Source of the DNA: Streptomyces pilosus
GTDB taxonomy: Bacteria; Actinomycetota; Actinomycetes; Streptomycetales; Streptomycetaceae
Assembly (NCBI RefSeq): GCF_014649835.1
Contig: NZ_BMTU01000006.1
Location: 402,536-466,535, forward strand
Direction of reading: 5' to 3'
DNA: 64,000 nucleotides
The notes under the pieces were generated by a model. The model saw only the letters and a program-made list of their open reading frames with translations. It did not search any database and was not told the DNA's origin. This document shows positions 8,078-16,313 of this stretch, one piece after another (position 1 is the first letter of the stretch; each line of letters begins with the position of its first letter). The translations under genes were made by a program, and so were the position numbers.

Positions 8078-9379
8078 GTGCCGACCATCGCCGTACGTCG
8101 CCGGCCCGTCTGGGCCGGACGCAACTACACCCTGCTGACCGCCGCCGCCGTGGTGACCAACCTGGGCAGCCACGGCGCGCTCATCGCCTCCGCGTTCGCC
8201 GTGCTCGGCACGGGCGGCGACGGCGGCGACGTCGGCCTGGTGGCCGCCGCGCGCACCCTGCCGCTGGTGCTGTTCCTGCTGATCGGCGGTGCCGTCGCGG
8301 ACCGGCTGCCGCGTCACCGGGTGATGGTCGCGGCCAACACCCTGAACTGCGTCTCGCAGGGCGTGTTCGCGGCCCTCGTCCTGGCGGGCGAGGCGCAGTT
8401 GTGGCAGATGATGCTGCTGAGCGCGCTCGGGGGTACCGGCCAGGCGTTCTTCAACCCGGCGGCCGAGGGCATGCTGCTCTCCTCCGTCGACGGCGAACAG
8501 GCCGGCCGGGCGTTCGCGGTGTTCCGGATGGCGATGCACGGGGCGACCCTCGGCGGTGCCGCGCTCGGCGGCGCGATGGTCGCCGCGATCGGACCTGGCT
8601 GGGTGCTGGCGGCGGACGCGGCCGCCTTCGCGGTCGCCGCGGCGCTGCGCGCGTTCCTCGACGTGAAGCACATCCCGCCGCGGGCGCCGGGCGGCGGGAT
8701 GCTCGCCGACCTGAAGGACGGCTGGCGGGAGGTCGCCGGACGGCCGTGGCTGTGGGGCATCGTCATCCAGTTCTCCCTCGCCAACGCGGTCGTCGGCGCG
8801 GCCGACGCGGTCTACGGGCCGCTCGTCGCCCGGGACCACCTGGGCGGTGCCGCGCCGTGGGGCGTGGCGCTGGCCTTCTTCGGCGGCGGCACGGTGGCGG
8901 GCGCGTTGCTGATGACCCGCTGGCAGCCGCGCCGGCTGCTGTTCGTCGGCACCCTGTGCGTCTTCCCGCTGGCCCTGCCGTCCGCCGCGCTCGCCGTGCC
9001 GGCGCCAGTCACCGTGCTGTGCGCGGTGATGTTCGTGACCGGTGTGTCCGTCGAGGTGTTCGGCGTCTCGTGGATGACCGCCCTGCACCAGGAGATCCCG
9101 GAAGAGAAGCTGTCCCGGGTCTCGGCGTACGACTGGTTCGGCTCGGTCGCGCTGGTCCCCATGGCGATGGCGCTGGCGGGACCCGCGGAGACGGCGTTCG
9201 GCCGCCCGGAGGCGCTGTGGGGCTGCGCCGCGCTGGTGGTGGTCGTCACGGCGGCGGTCCTGTGCGTCCCCGACGTACGCGATCTGCGCCGCCGCACCCA
9301 CCACGTCACGGTCGCCCTCCCGGCGCCGCGGGACGCGGAACACCACGTCCGGGAACCGGGCCGGGTGGACCTGGACTGA
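8078..9379 (+). CDS. MFS transporter (MFS_3 / EntS-like)
   Basis: A 433-residue membrane protein of the major facilitator superfamily with about 12 hydrophobic segments. It has the typical loop ADRLPRHRVMVAANTLN between helices 2 and 3 and a central GGTVAGALLMTRWQPRRLL. It resembles the EntS/MefA group of drug or siderophore exporters; the substrate is not inferable. The GTG at 8078 is favoured, since a GATAGT element lies just upstream and there is no ribosome-binding site, as in leaderless mRNAs. A TTG at 8042 would add 12 poorly conserved residues. It converges on the spermidine-synthase-like gene. Confidence 0.85.
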   Translation: MPTIAVRRRPVWAGRNYTLLTAAAVVTNLGSHGALIASAFAVLGTGGDGGDVGLVAAARTLPLVLFLLIGGAVADRLPRHRVMVAANTLNCVSQGVFAALVLAGEAQLWQMMLLSALGGTGQAFFNPAAEGMLLSSVDGEQAGRAFAVFRMAMHGATLGGAALGGAMVAAIGPGWVLAADAAAFAVAAALRAFLDVKHIPPRAPGGGMLADLKDGWREVAGRPWLWGIVIQFSLANAVVGAADAVYGPLVARDHLGGAAPWGVALAFFGGGTVAGALLMTRWQPRRLLFVGTLCVFPLALPSAALAVPAPVTVLCAVMFVTGVSVEVFGVSWMTALHQEIPEEKLSRVSAYDWFGSVALVPMAMALAGPAETAFGRPEALWGCAALVVVVTAAVLCVPDVRDLRRRTHHVTVALPAPRDAEHHVREPGRVDLD

Positions 9380-9434
9380 CCCCCGTGGCCCGCCCGTGCC
9401 CGCGACCGGGGGGGTCCGCGGGGCTCCCCGTGCG

Positions 9435-10283
9435 TCAGCCGATGCCGAACGCCCCGGCCGGCGGCTCGGGCGAGGGGACGGCGTCCTCGTCGCGCACCGG
9501 GCGCGCGCCGCCGATGAACCGCCGCAGCGCGGCGCCGTGTTCCACCCGGGCCGGGAAGGGGTCGGCGGCGGTGGCGCGGGACAGCGCGGCGACGTCGAGG
9601 GGACGGTGGGCCGCGGCGAGGACGGCGTTGCCGAAGCGGCGGCCGCGCAGCACACCCGGTTCGGCGATCAGGACCAGCTCGGCGAAGCGCGTCGCGAGCG
9701 TCGCCAGCTGGGAGCGCAGGAAGGCGAACGGGGCCGCGTCCGGGAGGTTGGCGAGGTAGACGCCGCCGGGCCGCAGGACGCGCGCGGCCTCACGGACGTA
9801 GGTGACGGTGGTCAGGTGCGCGGGCACGCGCGAGCCGCCGAACACGTCGGCGACCAGGACGTCCGCGCTGTCGTCGGGGGCCGCCCCCAGCCAGGCCAGG
9901 GCGTCCGCCGCGTGCGGCGTGACACCGGCGCCGGCGGGCAGGGGCAGTTCCTCGGCGACCAGTTCCAGCAGTTCCCGGTCGACCTCCACGACGTGCTGCC
10001 GGGAGCCGGGACGGGTGGCGGCCACGTACCGGGGCAGCGTGAGGGCACCACCGCCGAGGTGCAGGGCGTCCAGCGGGGCTCCCGGTTCGGCGGCCACGTC
10101 CAGGACGTGCCCGAGCCGGCGGGCGTACTCGAACTCCAGGTGGGCCGGCTCGTCGAGGTCGACGTACGACTGCGGCGCCCCGTCGACGGTGAGCAGCCAG
10201 GCCCGCTCCCGGTCCACGTCGGGCATCAGCTTGGCGGTGCCGTGGCCGACGGCACGGGTCACGGGGAGGGATGCGCTCACCAC
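9435..10283 (-). CDS. Spermidine-synthase-like methyltransferase-fold protein
   Basis: A 282-residue protein with the class I Rossmann core of the spermidine synthase family: ALHLGGGALTLPRYVAATRPGSRQHVVEVDRELLELV (motif I and the acidic ribose ligand, about 93-130), then ADVLVADVFGGSRVP, which aligns with the catalytic Asp loop. Stand-alone bacterial members of this kind often lack polyamine activity and remain uncharacterised. The start is a GTG-GTG pair at 10283, 10280. It lies downstream of tuf3 on the same strand but past a strong hairpin, so it is probably transcribed separately. Confidence 0.75.
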   Translation of the reverse strand: MVSASLPVTRAVGHGTAKLMPDVDRERAWLLTVDGAPQSYVDLDEPAHLEFEYARRLGHVLDVAAEPGAPLDALHLGGGALTLPRYVAATRPGSRQHVVEVDRELLELVAEELPLPAGAGVTPHAADALAWLGAAPDDSADVLVADVFGGSRVPAHLTTVTYVREAARVLRPGGVYLANLPDAAPFAFLRSQLATLATRFAELVLIAEPGVLRGRRFGNAVLAAAHRPLDVAALSRATAADPFPARVEHGAALRRFIGGARPVRDEDAVPSPEPPAGAFGIG

Positions 10284-10308
10284 CCCATTGTCCCCGGCGG
10301 GCCCGCGC

Positions 10309-10346
10309 CGGGCCGCCCGCCCCCGTGTGCGGGGGCGGGCGGCCCG
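10309..10346 (-). terminator. Strong terminator hairpin after tuf3
   Basis: Perfect 16-bp all-GC stem (10309-10324 with 10331-10346) and a six-base loop, eight bases past the tuf3 stop codon. Confidence 0.75.
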
Positions 10347-10354
10347 TCCGCGGC

Positions 10355-11524
10355 TCAGCCGACCGACGTCACGGTGCCGGCCCCGACGGTGCGTCCGCCC
10401 TCACGGACGGCGAACCCGAGTCCGGCCTCCAGGGGCACGTCCCGGCCCAGCTCCACGGTCACCGTGACCGTGTCCCCGGGCCGGGCCACCCCCGCCTCGC
10501 CGAGGTCGACGTCGCCCACGACGTCCGCCGTGCGGATGTAGAACTGGGGCCGGTAACCGGTCGACAGCGGTGTCGTACGGCCGCCCTCACGGGCCGACAG
10601 CACGTACAGCCGGGCCGTGAAGCGCCGGCTCGGCACCACGCTGCCCGGTGCGGCGACCACGTGTCCGCGCCGCACCGCGTCGCGCGGGACACCGCGCAGC
10701 AGCAGCGCCACGTTGTCGCCGGCCTGCGCCTCCTGCATGGGCTTGCCGAACGTCTCCAGGCCGGTCACCACGGTTTCCGCCTCCGCGCCGAGCACCTCGA
10801 CCCGGTCGCCGACGCGGACCGTGCCCCGTTCCACCGCGCCGGTCACGACGGTGCCCCGGCCGGTGATGGTGAGCACGTTCTCCACCGGCAGCAGGAACGG
10901 CGCGTCCAGGTACCGCTCCGGCATGGGCACATAGGTGTCCACCGCGTCGAGCAGCGCGTCGACCGACGCCGTCCAGCGCGGGTCGCCCTCCAGCGCCTTC
11001 AGGCCGGAGACCCGTACGACGGGCGCGGAGTCGCCGCCGTAGCCGTGCGCGGAGAGCAGGTCGCGGACCTCGAGTTCGACCAGGTCGGTCAGCTCCTCGT
11101 CCCCCGCGTCCGCCTTGTTGATCGCGACCACGATGTGGTCGACGCCCACCTGGCGGGCGAGCAGCACGTGTTCGGCGGTCTGCGGCATGATCCCGTCGAG
11201 CGCGGAGACGACGAGGATCGCCCCGTCGAGCTGCGCGGCGCCGGTGACCATGTTCTTGACGTAGTCGGCGTGGCCGGGCATGTCGACGTGCGCGTAGTGC
11301 CGGGTGTCGGTCTCGTACTCGACGTGCGCGATGTTGATGGTGATGCCGCGGGCGGCCTCCTCGGGGGCCCGGTCGATGCGGTCGAACGGCACGAAACTGC
11401 CGGTGCCGCGCTCGGCCAGGACCTTGGTGATGGCGGCGGTCAGGGTGGTCTTGCCGTGGTCGACGTGACCCATGGTGCCGATGTTCAGGTGCGGTTTGGT
11501 GCGGACGTACGCCGTCTTGGACAT
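10355..11524 (-). CDS. tuf3: Elongation factor Tu, divergent paralogue (EF-Tu3)
   Basis: A 389-residue GTPase that delivers aminoacyl-tRNA to the ribosome. G1 GHVDHGKT (19-26), G2 RGITIN (59-64), G3 DMPGH (81-85) and G4 NKAD are intact, followed by domains 2 and 3. Length is near normal for EF-Tu. It is not in a str operon (no rpsL, rpsG or fusA nearby). The insertion-poor, Arg-rich sequence points to the third EF-Tu known in some Streptomyces, reported to respond to stress or starvation rather than drive bulk translation. The start ATG 11524 is preceded by GAGGTACCGCC. A 290-base leader region with a stable hairpin lies upstream. Confidence 0.9.
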   Translation of the reverse strand: MSKTAYVRTKPHLNIGTMGHVDHGKTTLTAAITKVLAERGTGSFVPFDRIDRAPEEAARGITINIAHVEYETDTRHYAHVDMPGHADYVKNMVTGAAQLDGAILVVSALDGIMPQTAEHVLLARQVGVDHIVVAINKADAGDEELTDLVELEVRDLLSAHGYGGDSAPVVRVSGLKALEGDPRWTASVDALLDAVDTYVPMPERYLDAPFLLPVENVLTITGRGTVVTGAVERGTVRVGDRVEVLGAEAETVVTGLETFGKPMQEAQAGDNVALLLRGVPRDAVRRGHVVAAPGSVVPSRRFTARLYVLSAREGGRTTPLSTGYRPQFYIRTADVVGDVDLGEAGVARPGDTVTVTVELGRDVPLEAGLGFAVREGGRTVGAGTVTSVG

Positions 11525-11817
11525 GGCGGTACCTCGAAGCCTCTCGGTGATGGCGTGTGAGGGTCCCGGCGCGGCGCTGCGGCGCGCGGCCGGAACGGGG
11601 ACCCCGTGGAGCCGGCCGACCCTCCCCCTGCGGGGTCCGCCGGACGATCCGGGGAGGGTCAGCTTCGGGCGCCGTCGACTGCGGCGGTGAAAGCGGGGAC
11701 GGCAGCCTTCGGGGCATCCGCGACGGCGGATGCTGCGAGGTGGAAGGCGTACCGGAACATGACGCCGATCCTTGCCGACGGCCCGCCCCGCGTCGAATGG
11801 TTTTCCGGGCCGGGCGG
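11525..11817. other. Intergenic region upstream of tuf3
   Basis: 293 bases without a convincing gene. It holds an inverted repeat GACCCTCCCC (11617-11626) / GGGGAGGGTC (11650-11659) and a short palindrome ACGGGGACCCCGT near 11594. These may form a tuf3 leader structure or terminate the alkD-type gene that ends at 11818; I cannot tell which. The tuf3 promoter should lie here. Confidence 0.5.
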
Positions 11818-12552
11818 CTACCCGCCGATGTTCCGCAGCGCCTCGCGCACCGACAGCGGCGCGAAGCGCCCCCGCTCGCGCGCGAGGAAGGCCCGGACGG
11901 CGTCGGGGTCGGTCCTGGCGTACTCGCGCAGGGACCAGCCGATGGCCTTGCGCACGAAGAAGTCCGGGTGGTCGGAGCGGCGCAGGCAGTGGGCGAAGAG
12001 GCGTGCGGCGTCGGTGCGTTCCCTGAAGCGCAGCTGGTGGAGCAGGGCGGCGCGGACGAGCCACCTGTCGTCGTCGCCGATCCAGTCGTCCATGTCGGCG
12101 GTGAGCGCCGGGTCGGCGGCCACCAGCGGCCCGACGACGTGCGCGGCGAGCAGGTCGACGGTGTCCCACCAGGCGACCGTGGTGAGCAGGTGCCGGGCGA
12201 CGGGCAGGAAGCCGGAGGAGAGGTGCCGTACGTGCCCGCGCAGGTGGTCCACGGCGAAGTAGTGGTACTCGCGCTCGGGCAGGTGCCAGCACCGCAGCGC
12301 GACGGCGGCGCAGTCGGCCTCGCCGGGGCGGGGCAGTCCCGCGGTGACGGTGCGGGACAGGGCGCGGCGGACCGGCGTGGCCAGGCCCAGGAAGGGGGCG
12401 ACGTCCTTCATGTACGCCCGCATGGCCACGGCCCTCCCGGGGTCGGCCGCAGGCCGGTAGGCGGCGGTGAGCCGCTCCAGGACGGCATCGGCGAACGGGC
12501 TGTCCGGCACCGGCGGGGCTCCGGCCGCGGTGCCGCCTCCTGTGACGCGCAT
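11818..12552 (-). CDS. DNA alkylation repair protein (AlkD-like HEAT-repeat glycosylase)
   Basis: A 244-residue helical protein of the AlkC/AlkD superfamily. It has MRAYMKDVAPFLGLATPVRR near residues 45-65, CWHLPEREYHYFAVDHL, TVAWWDTVDLLAAHVVGPL and DHPDFFVRKAIGWSLREYARTDP near 190. The Trp pair and Asp of the WWDTVD segment and the RKAIGW helix match residues that line the DNA-lesion pocket. It should excise positively charged alkylated bases. ATG 12552 lies seven bases after a minus-strand TAGTGT, suggesting a leaderless transcript that shares a divergent promoter region with the TVP38 gene. Confidence 0.85.
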   Translation of the reverse strand: MRVTGGGTAAGAPPVPDSPFADAVLERLTAAYRPAADPGRAVAMRAYMKDVAPFLGLATPVRRALSRTVTAGLPRPGEADCAAVALRCWHLPEREYHYFAVDHLRGHVRHLSSGFLPVARHLLTTVAWWDTVDLLAAHVVGPLVAADPALTADMDDWIGDDDRWLVRAALLHQLRFRERTDAARLFAHCLRRSDHPDFFVRKAIGWSLREYARTDPDAVRAFLARERGRFAPLSVREALRNIGG

Positions 12553-12559
12553 GAGACGA

Positions 12560-12595
12560 ACACTACGGCGATCACACATATTTGTCGGTTAGTGT
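12560..12595. promoter_or_regulatory. Divergent leaderless promoter pair
   Basis: TAGTGT occurs on the minus strand at 12565-12560 and again on the plus strand at 12590-12595. Each is followed after six or seven bases by the ATG of its gene (12552 and 12602). The spacing fits -10 boxes with transcription starting at the A of ATG. For the minus-strand promoter, CCGACA at 12588-12583 is a possible -35 with a 17-base spacer. Confidence 0.5.
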
Positions 12596-12601
12596 CACCG
12601 A

Positions 12602-13390
12602 ATGCTCGATGCCACCACCCGCTCCGGGGGCACGGCTGCGGCCTCTCCCCGGGCCGCCGCACCCGACCTCGCGGTCGCCGTCCCCACGGCCGCACCCGCT
12701 CTCCCGCCCGCCACCGGTGTCGCCGCGCGGTGCGCCAGAGTCCTGCTGTCCCCGTGGTCGAGACTGTCCCTGCTCGTGGTGCTGCTCGCCTCGGCGGCGT
12801 CGGCGGTGCTGGTCCTCGAACCACAGCGGCTGCTGACCGACGGCTGGCCGGACCGGCTCGGCGGTGCCGTGGCCGTCGTGGCGTACGCGGTGGCCTACGG
12901 GGTCTGCACGGTGGCGTTCGTGCCGCGTCCGCTGCTGAACCTGGCCGCGGGGGCCCTGTTCGCCTCGCAGCTGGGTCTGGCCGCCGCTCTGGGCGGCACG
13001 GTGCTCGGCGCCGGTCTGGCCTTCTGTCTGGGGCGGGCCCTCGGTCAGGAGGCGCTCCGTCCGCTGCTCCGCGGACGCTGGCTGAAGGCCGCGGACCACC
13101 AGCTCAGCCGGCACGGCTTCCGCTCGATGCTGGCGGCCCGGCTGTTCCCGGGCATCCCCTTCGCCGCCTCGAACTACTGCGCCGCCGTCTCCCGCATGGG
13201 CCTGCTGCCGTTCCTGCTGGCGACGGCGCTCGGCTCGGTCCCGAACACCGCCGCCTACGTCGTGGCGGGCGCCCGCGCCTCGACGCCGACGTCTCCGGCC
13301 TTCCTGATCGCGCTGGCCTGCATCGCCGTACCGGGCCTGGTGGGCGCGGTGGTGGCGTGGCGCAAGCGGAACCAGCTGCGCGGGCGGTGA
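12602..13390 (+). CDS. TVP38/TMEM64 family membrane protein
   Basis: A 262-residue membrane protein. After a Pro/Ala-rich cytoplasmic N-terminus come a first helix (about 60-78) and the VTT core: FVPRPLLNLAAGALF, GTVLGAGLAFCLGRALGQ, then AARLFPGIPFAASNYCAAVSRMGLLPFLLATALGSVPNTAAYVVAG. This core is homologous to DedA, with reentrant hairpins and conserved Gly, Arg and Pro. Lipid scramblase or polyprenyl-phosphate transport roles are known in the superfamily; the substrate here is unknown. It ends 16 bases before the convergent thiolase gene. Confidence 0.85.
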   Translation: MLDATTRSGGTAAASPRAAAPDLAVAVPTAAPALPPATGVAARCARVLLSPWSRLSLLVVLLASAASAVLVLEPQRLLTDGWPDRLGGAVAVVAYAVAYGVCTVAFVPRPLLNLAAGALFASQLGLAAALGGTVLGAGLAFCLGRALGQEALRPLLRGRWLKAADHQLSRHGFRSMLAARLFPGIPFAASNYCAAVSRMGLLPFLLATALGSVPNTAAYVVAGARASTPTSPAFLIALACIAVPGLVGAVVAWRKRNQLRGR

Positions 13391-13406
13391 GGGGGCCGGC
13401 GGCGCG

Positions 13407-14576
13407 TCAGAGCCGTTCCAGCACCATCGCGTTGGCCAGCCCGCCCGCCTCGCACATGGTCTGCAGGGCGTAGCGGGCGCCGCGTTCGCGCATCGCGTGC
13501 ACCAGGGTCGTGGTCAGCCGGGTGCCGCTGGCGCCGAGCGGGTGTCCGAGGGCGAGGGCGCCGCCGTGCACGTTGACCTTGCCGAGGTCGGCTCCGGTCT
13601 CCTGTTGCCAGGCCAGGACCACACTGGCGAACGCCTCGTTGACCTCGAAGAGGTCGATGTCGTCGAGCGAGAGCCCCGCCCGGCGCAGTGCCTTCTCGGT
13701 GGCCGGGACGACACCGGTGAGCATCAGCAGCGGGTCGGAGCCGGTGACGGCGAAGCCGTGCAGCCGCGCGAGCGGGCGCAGGCCGAGCCGGGCGGCACTC
13801 TCGCTGGAGGTGATGAGGACCGCGGAGGCGCCGTCGTTGACGGGACTGGCGTTCCCCGCGGTGACGTTCCACTCGATCTGCGGGAAGCGTTCGGCCAGGG
13901 CCGGGTCGTGGTAGGCGGGCCGCAGTCCGGCCAGCACCTCGGTGGTGCTGTCGGGGCGCACGCACTCGTCGCGGGTGACGCCGTCCAGGGGCGCGACCTC
14001 GGCGTCGAACAGTCCCGCCTCCCAGGCCGCGGCGGCCCTGTGGTGCGAGGTGACGGCGAAGGAGTCCATCCGCTCGCGGCCGATGGACCACTTGGCGGCG
14101 ATCAGTTCGGCGCTGATGCCCTGCGGGACGAGCCCCTCGGGGTAGCGCTCGGCGACTCCCGGGCCGAAGGGGTCCGTGCCCTCGGGCACGTTGGACCACA
14201 TCGGCACCCGGCTCATGGACTCCACGCCGCAGGCGACGACCAGGTCGTAGGCGCCCGCCATGACGCCCTGGGCCGCGAAGTGCACGGCCTGCTGGGAGGA
14301 GCCGCACTGGCGGTCCACCGTGGTGGCCGGGACGGACTCCGGCAGGCCGGCGGACAGGGCGGCGTAGCGGGTGGTGTTCATGGCCTGCTCGCCGACCTGG
14401 TCGACGGCTCCGCCGATGACGTCGTCGATCAGCGCGGGGTCCACGCCGGACCGTTCGACGAGGGTGCGCAGGGTGTGGGCGAGGAGTTCGACGGGATGGA
14501 CGTGGGCGAGGGCACCGTTCGGCTTGCCCCTGCCGATGGGGGTGCGTACGGCTTCGACGACGACTGCGTCACGCAT
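13407..14576 (-). CDS. Thiolase (acetyl-CoA C-acyltransferase)
   Basis: A 389-residue thiolase. The nucleophile is Cys91 in RQCGSSQQ. NEAFAS, His345 in GHPLGASG and Cys375 in CEAGG complete the active site, so the enzyme should be active, cleaving 3-ketoacyl-CoA or joining acetyl-CoA units. The sequence is closer to degradative FadA/FadI types than to biosynthetic PhaA, which is only a family impression. ATG 14576 is preceded by AAGGAGG. It is divergent from an HxlR regulator with an operator between them, so that regulator is likely to control it. Confidence 0.92.
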   Translation of the reverse strand: MRDAVVVEAVRTPIGRGKPNGALAHVHPVELLAHTLRTLVERSGVDPALIDDVIGGAVDQVGEQAMNTTRYAALSAGLPESVPATTVDRQCGSSQQAVHFAAQGVMAGAYDLVVACGVESMSRVPMWSNVPEGTDPFGPGVAERYPEGLVPQGISAELIAAKWSIGRERMDSFAVTSHHRAAAAWEAGLFDAEVAPLDGVTRDECVRPDSTTEVLAGLRPAYHDPALAERFPQIEWNVTAGNASPVNDGASAVLITSSESAARLGLRPLARLHGFAVTGSDPLLMLTGVVPATEKALRRAGLSLDDIDLFEVNEAFASVVLAWQQETGADLGKVNVHGGALALGHPLGASGTRLTTTLVHAMRERGARYALQTMCEAGGLANAMVLERL

Positions 14577-14651
14577 GGTGCGGGCCTCCTTGGCCGCCCG
14601 GTCCGGTGCCGGGGCGCTGCGGGAACGACGTACCGGTGAGTAGGAAATCCG

Positions 14652-14674
14652 AACTCACCATAGCGTCGTGAGTT
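14652..14674. promoter_or_regulatory. Inverted repeat, likely HxlR operator
   Basis: AACTCAC (14652-14658), nine bases, GTGAGTT (14668-14674), with further partial symmetry outside (GGAAATCC / GGAAATTC). It lies midway between the thiolase and HxlR genes. A TAGACT -10 box for the regulator follows at 14694-14699, six bases before its ATG, which implies a leaderless message. Confidence 0.55.
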
Positions 14675-14705
14675 GGAAATTCAAACCCTCCCGTAGACTC
14701 GACGC

Positions 14706-15179
14706 ATGGCCGCCGCCCCCAAAGACCCGCGCCCCTGCTCGATCGCCGACGCGCTCGCACTCGTCGGCGAGAAGTACTCCCTGCTCGTCCTGCGCGAGGT
14801 GTGCCTCGGCAACGGCCGCTTCGACCAGCTGGTGCGCAACACCGGCGCCCCGCGCGACGTCCTGGCCACACGGCTGCGGCGGCTGGTCGACGCCGGGATC
14901 CTGGCCAAGCACCTCTACAGCGAACGCCCCCAGCGCTTCGAGTACCGGCCCACCCGGGCGGGGCTGGAGCTGGAGCCCGTCCTGCTGACCCTCAAGGACT
15001 GGGGCGACCGTCATCTGCGGCCGGACGGCGACCTGCCGATGGTGCTCGACCACGGCTGCGGCGACACGTTCGTGCCGGTCGTCACCTGCCGGGCCTGCGG
15101 CGGCGAGGCGCGGCACGAGGAGCTGACCCCGCGTCCGCAGACCCCCGGGTGGACGGTGAGCGGGCCGACGGCGGCGTGA
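14706..15179 (+). CDS. HxlR-family winged-helix regulator
   Basis: A 157-residue HxlR protein. The CSIADALALVGEKYSLLVLREVCLGNGRFDQLVRNTGAPRDVLATRLRRLVDAGIL segment (about 12-70) is the family's Cys-led N-terminus and winged helix, followed by the wing and ELEPVLLTLKDWGDRH. The C-terminus has a Cys/His-rich tail (DHGCGDTFVPVVTCRACGG, about 117-137) that could bind zinc or sense redox state. The likely targets are its own promoter and the divergent thiolase, through the repeat at 14652-14674. Confidence 0.9.
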   Translation: MAAAPKDPRPCSIADALALVGEKYSLLVLREVCLGNGRFDQLVRNTGAPRDVLATRLRRLVDAGILAKHLYSERPQRFEYRPTRAGLELEPVLLTLKDWGDRHLRPDGDLPMVLDHGCGDTFVPVVTCRACGGEARHEELTPRPQTPGWTVSGPTAA

Positions 15180-15336
15180 GCCGCCCGGGGGTCGGCGAGC
15201 CGCACGGTCCTGACGCCTGGGGTTCATCTTGGGGCGCTACGCTTCCCCCTCGGCGCGCCCGATCACCGATCACCGCACGTGGCGGCGTGGTGTGCCCTTC
15301 GCCCGTCCACGATCGGCACTTGGACTCCGCTGACTC

Positions 15337-16212
15337 ATGTCTTGGTTTGAATCCCTCATCCTCGGACTCGTCCAGGGGCTGACCGAGTTCCTTCCCGTCT
15401 CCTCCAGCGCGCACCTGCGGCTGACCGCGGCCTTCTCCGGCTGGGAGGACCCGGGCGCCGCCTTCACCGCGATCACCCAGATCGGCACGGAGACCGCGGT
15501 GCTGATCTACTTCCGCAAGGACATCGGCCGCATCCTGTCGGCCTGGACCCGTTCCCTGACGGACAAGCGGATGCGCCGGGACCCGGACGCGCGCATGGGT
15601 TGGCTGGTCATCGTCGGCTCCATCCCGATCGGGGTGCTCGGGGTGACCCTCAAGGACCAGATCGAGGGCCCCTTCCGCGACCTGCGGCTCACCGCGGCCA
15701 TGCTCATCGGCATGGGCATCGTGCTCGGCGTCGCCGACCGGCTCGCCGCGCGGGACGAGAGCGGCGGCCGGCACCGGGCCGCCAAGCAGCGCAAGGATCT
15801 GGACGACCTGACCGTCAAGGACGGCCTGATCTACGGCATCTGCCAGGCCATGGCCCTCATCCCGGGCGTGTCCCGCTCCGGCGCCACCATCAGCGGCGGC
15901 CTGTTCATGGGCTACCGGCGCGAGGCCGCGGCCCGCTACTCCTTCCTGCTCGCCATCCCGGCCGTGCTGGCCTCCGGCGCCTTCGAGCTGAAGGACGCCG
16001 CCGACGGCGGGCACGTCTCCTGGGGCCCGACGGCGTTCGCCACGGTCGTCGCCTTCGTGACCGGCTACGCGGTGATCGCCTGGTTCATGAAGTTCATCTC
16101 GACCAGGAGCTTCATGCCGTTCGTCTGGTACCGCATCGCGCTCGGCGTGGTGATCATCGTCCTGGTCGGCATGGGCGTCCTCAGCCCGCACGCGGCGGAG
16201 TCGGCGGGCTGA
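15337..16212 (+). CDS. uppP: Undecaprenyl-diphosphate phosphatase
   Basis: A 291-residue membrane protein that dephosphorylates undecaprenyl diphosphate so the lipid carrier can be reused in peptidoglycan synthesis. Motif 1, GLTEFLPVSSSAHL (residues 15-28), and motif 2, PGVSRSGATISGGLFMGYRREAAARYSF (about 174-200), hold the catalytic Glu, Ser, His and Arg residues. About eight hydrophobic segments fit BacA/UppP topology. Overproduction of such enzymes gives bacitracin resistance. ATG 15337 is used; no good ribosome-binding site precedes it. Confidence 0.95.
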   Translation: MSWFESLILGLVQGLTEFLPVSSSAHLRLTAAFSGWEDPGAAFTAITQIGTETAVLIYFRKDIGRILSAWTRSLTDKRMRRDPDARMGWLVIVGSIPIGVLGVTLKDQIEGPFRDLRLTAAMLIGMGIVLGVADRLAARDESGGRHRAAKQRKDLDDLTVKDGLIYGICQAMALIPGVSRSGATISGGLFMGYRREAAARYSFLLAIPAVLASGAFELKDAADGGHVSWGPTAFATVVAFVTGYAVIAWFMKFISTRSFMPFVWYRIALGVVIIVLVGMGVLSPHAAESAG

Positions 16213-16313
16213 ACCGGCGCGGGGGAAGGTGACCGGGGCACGTGACCGAGAGCATACGGGTCCCGTAGCCGTCCGGTAGCGCACCGTCAGTCCATGGCCC
16301 TAGGCTGGTCGTC

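Noticed and set aside
13500..14640. Long open frame antisense to thiolase (plus strand, 13497-14639)
   Set aside because: The thiolase active-site Cys, His and Cys motifs are all on the minus strand.
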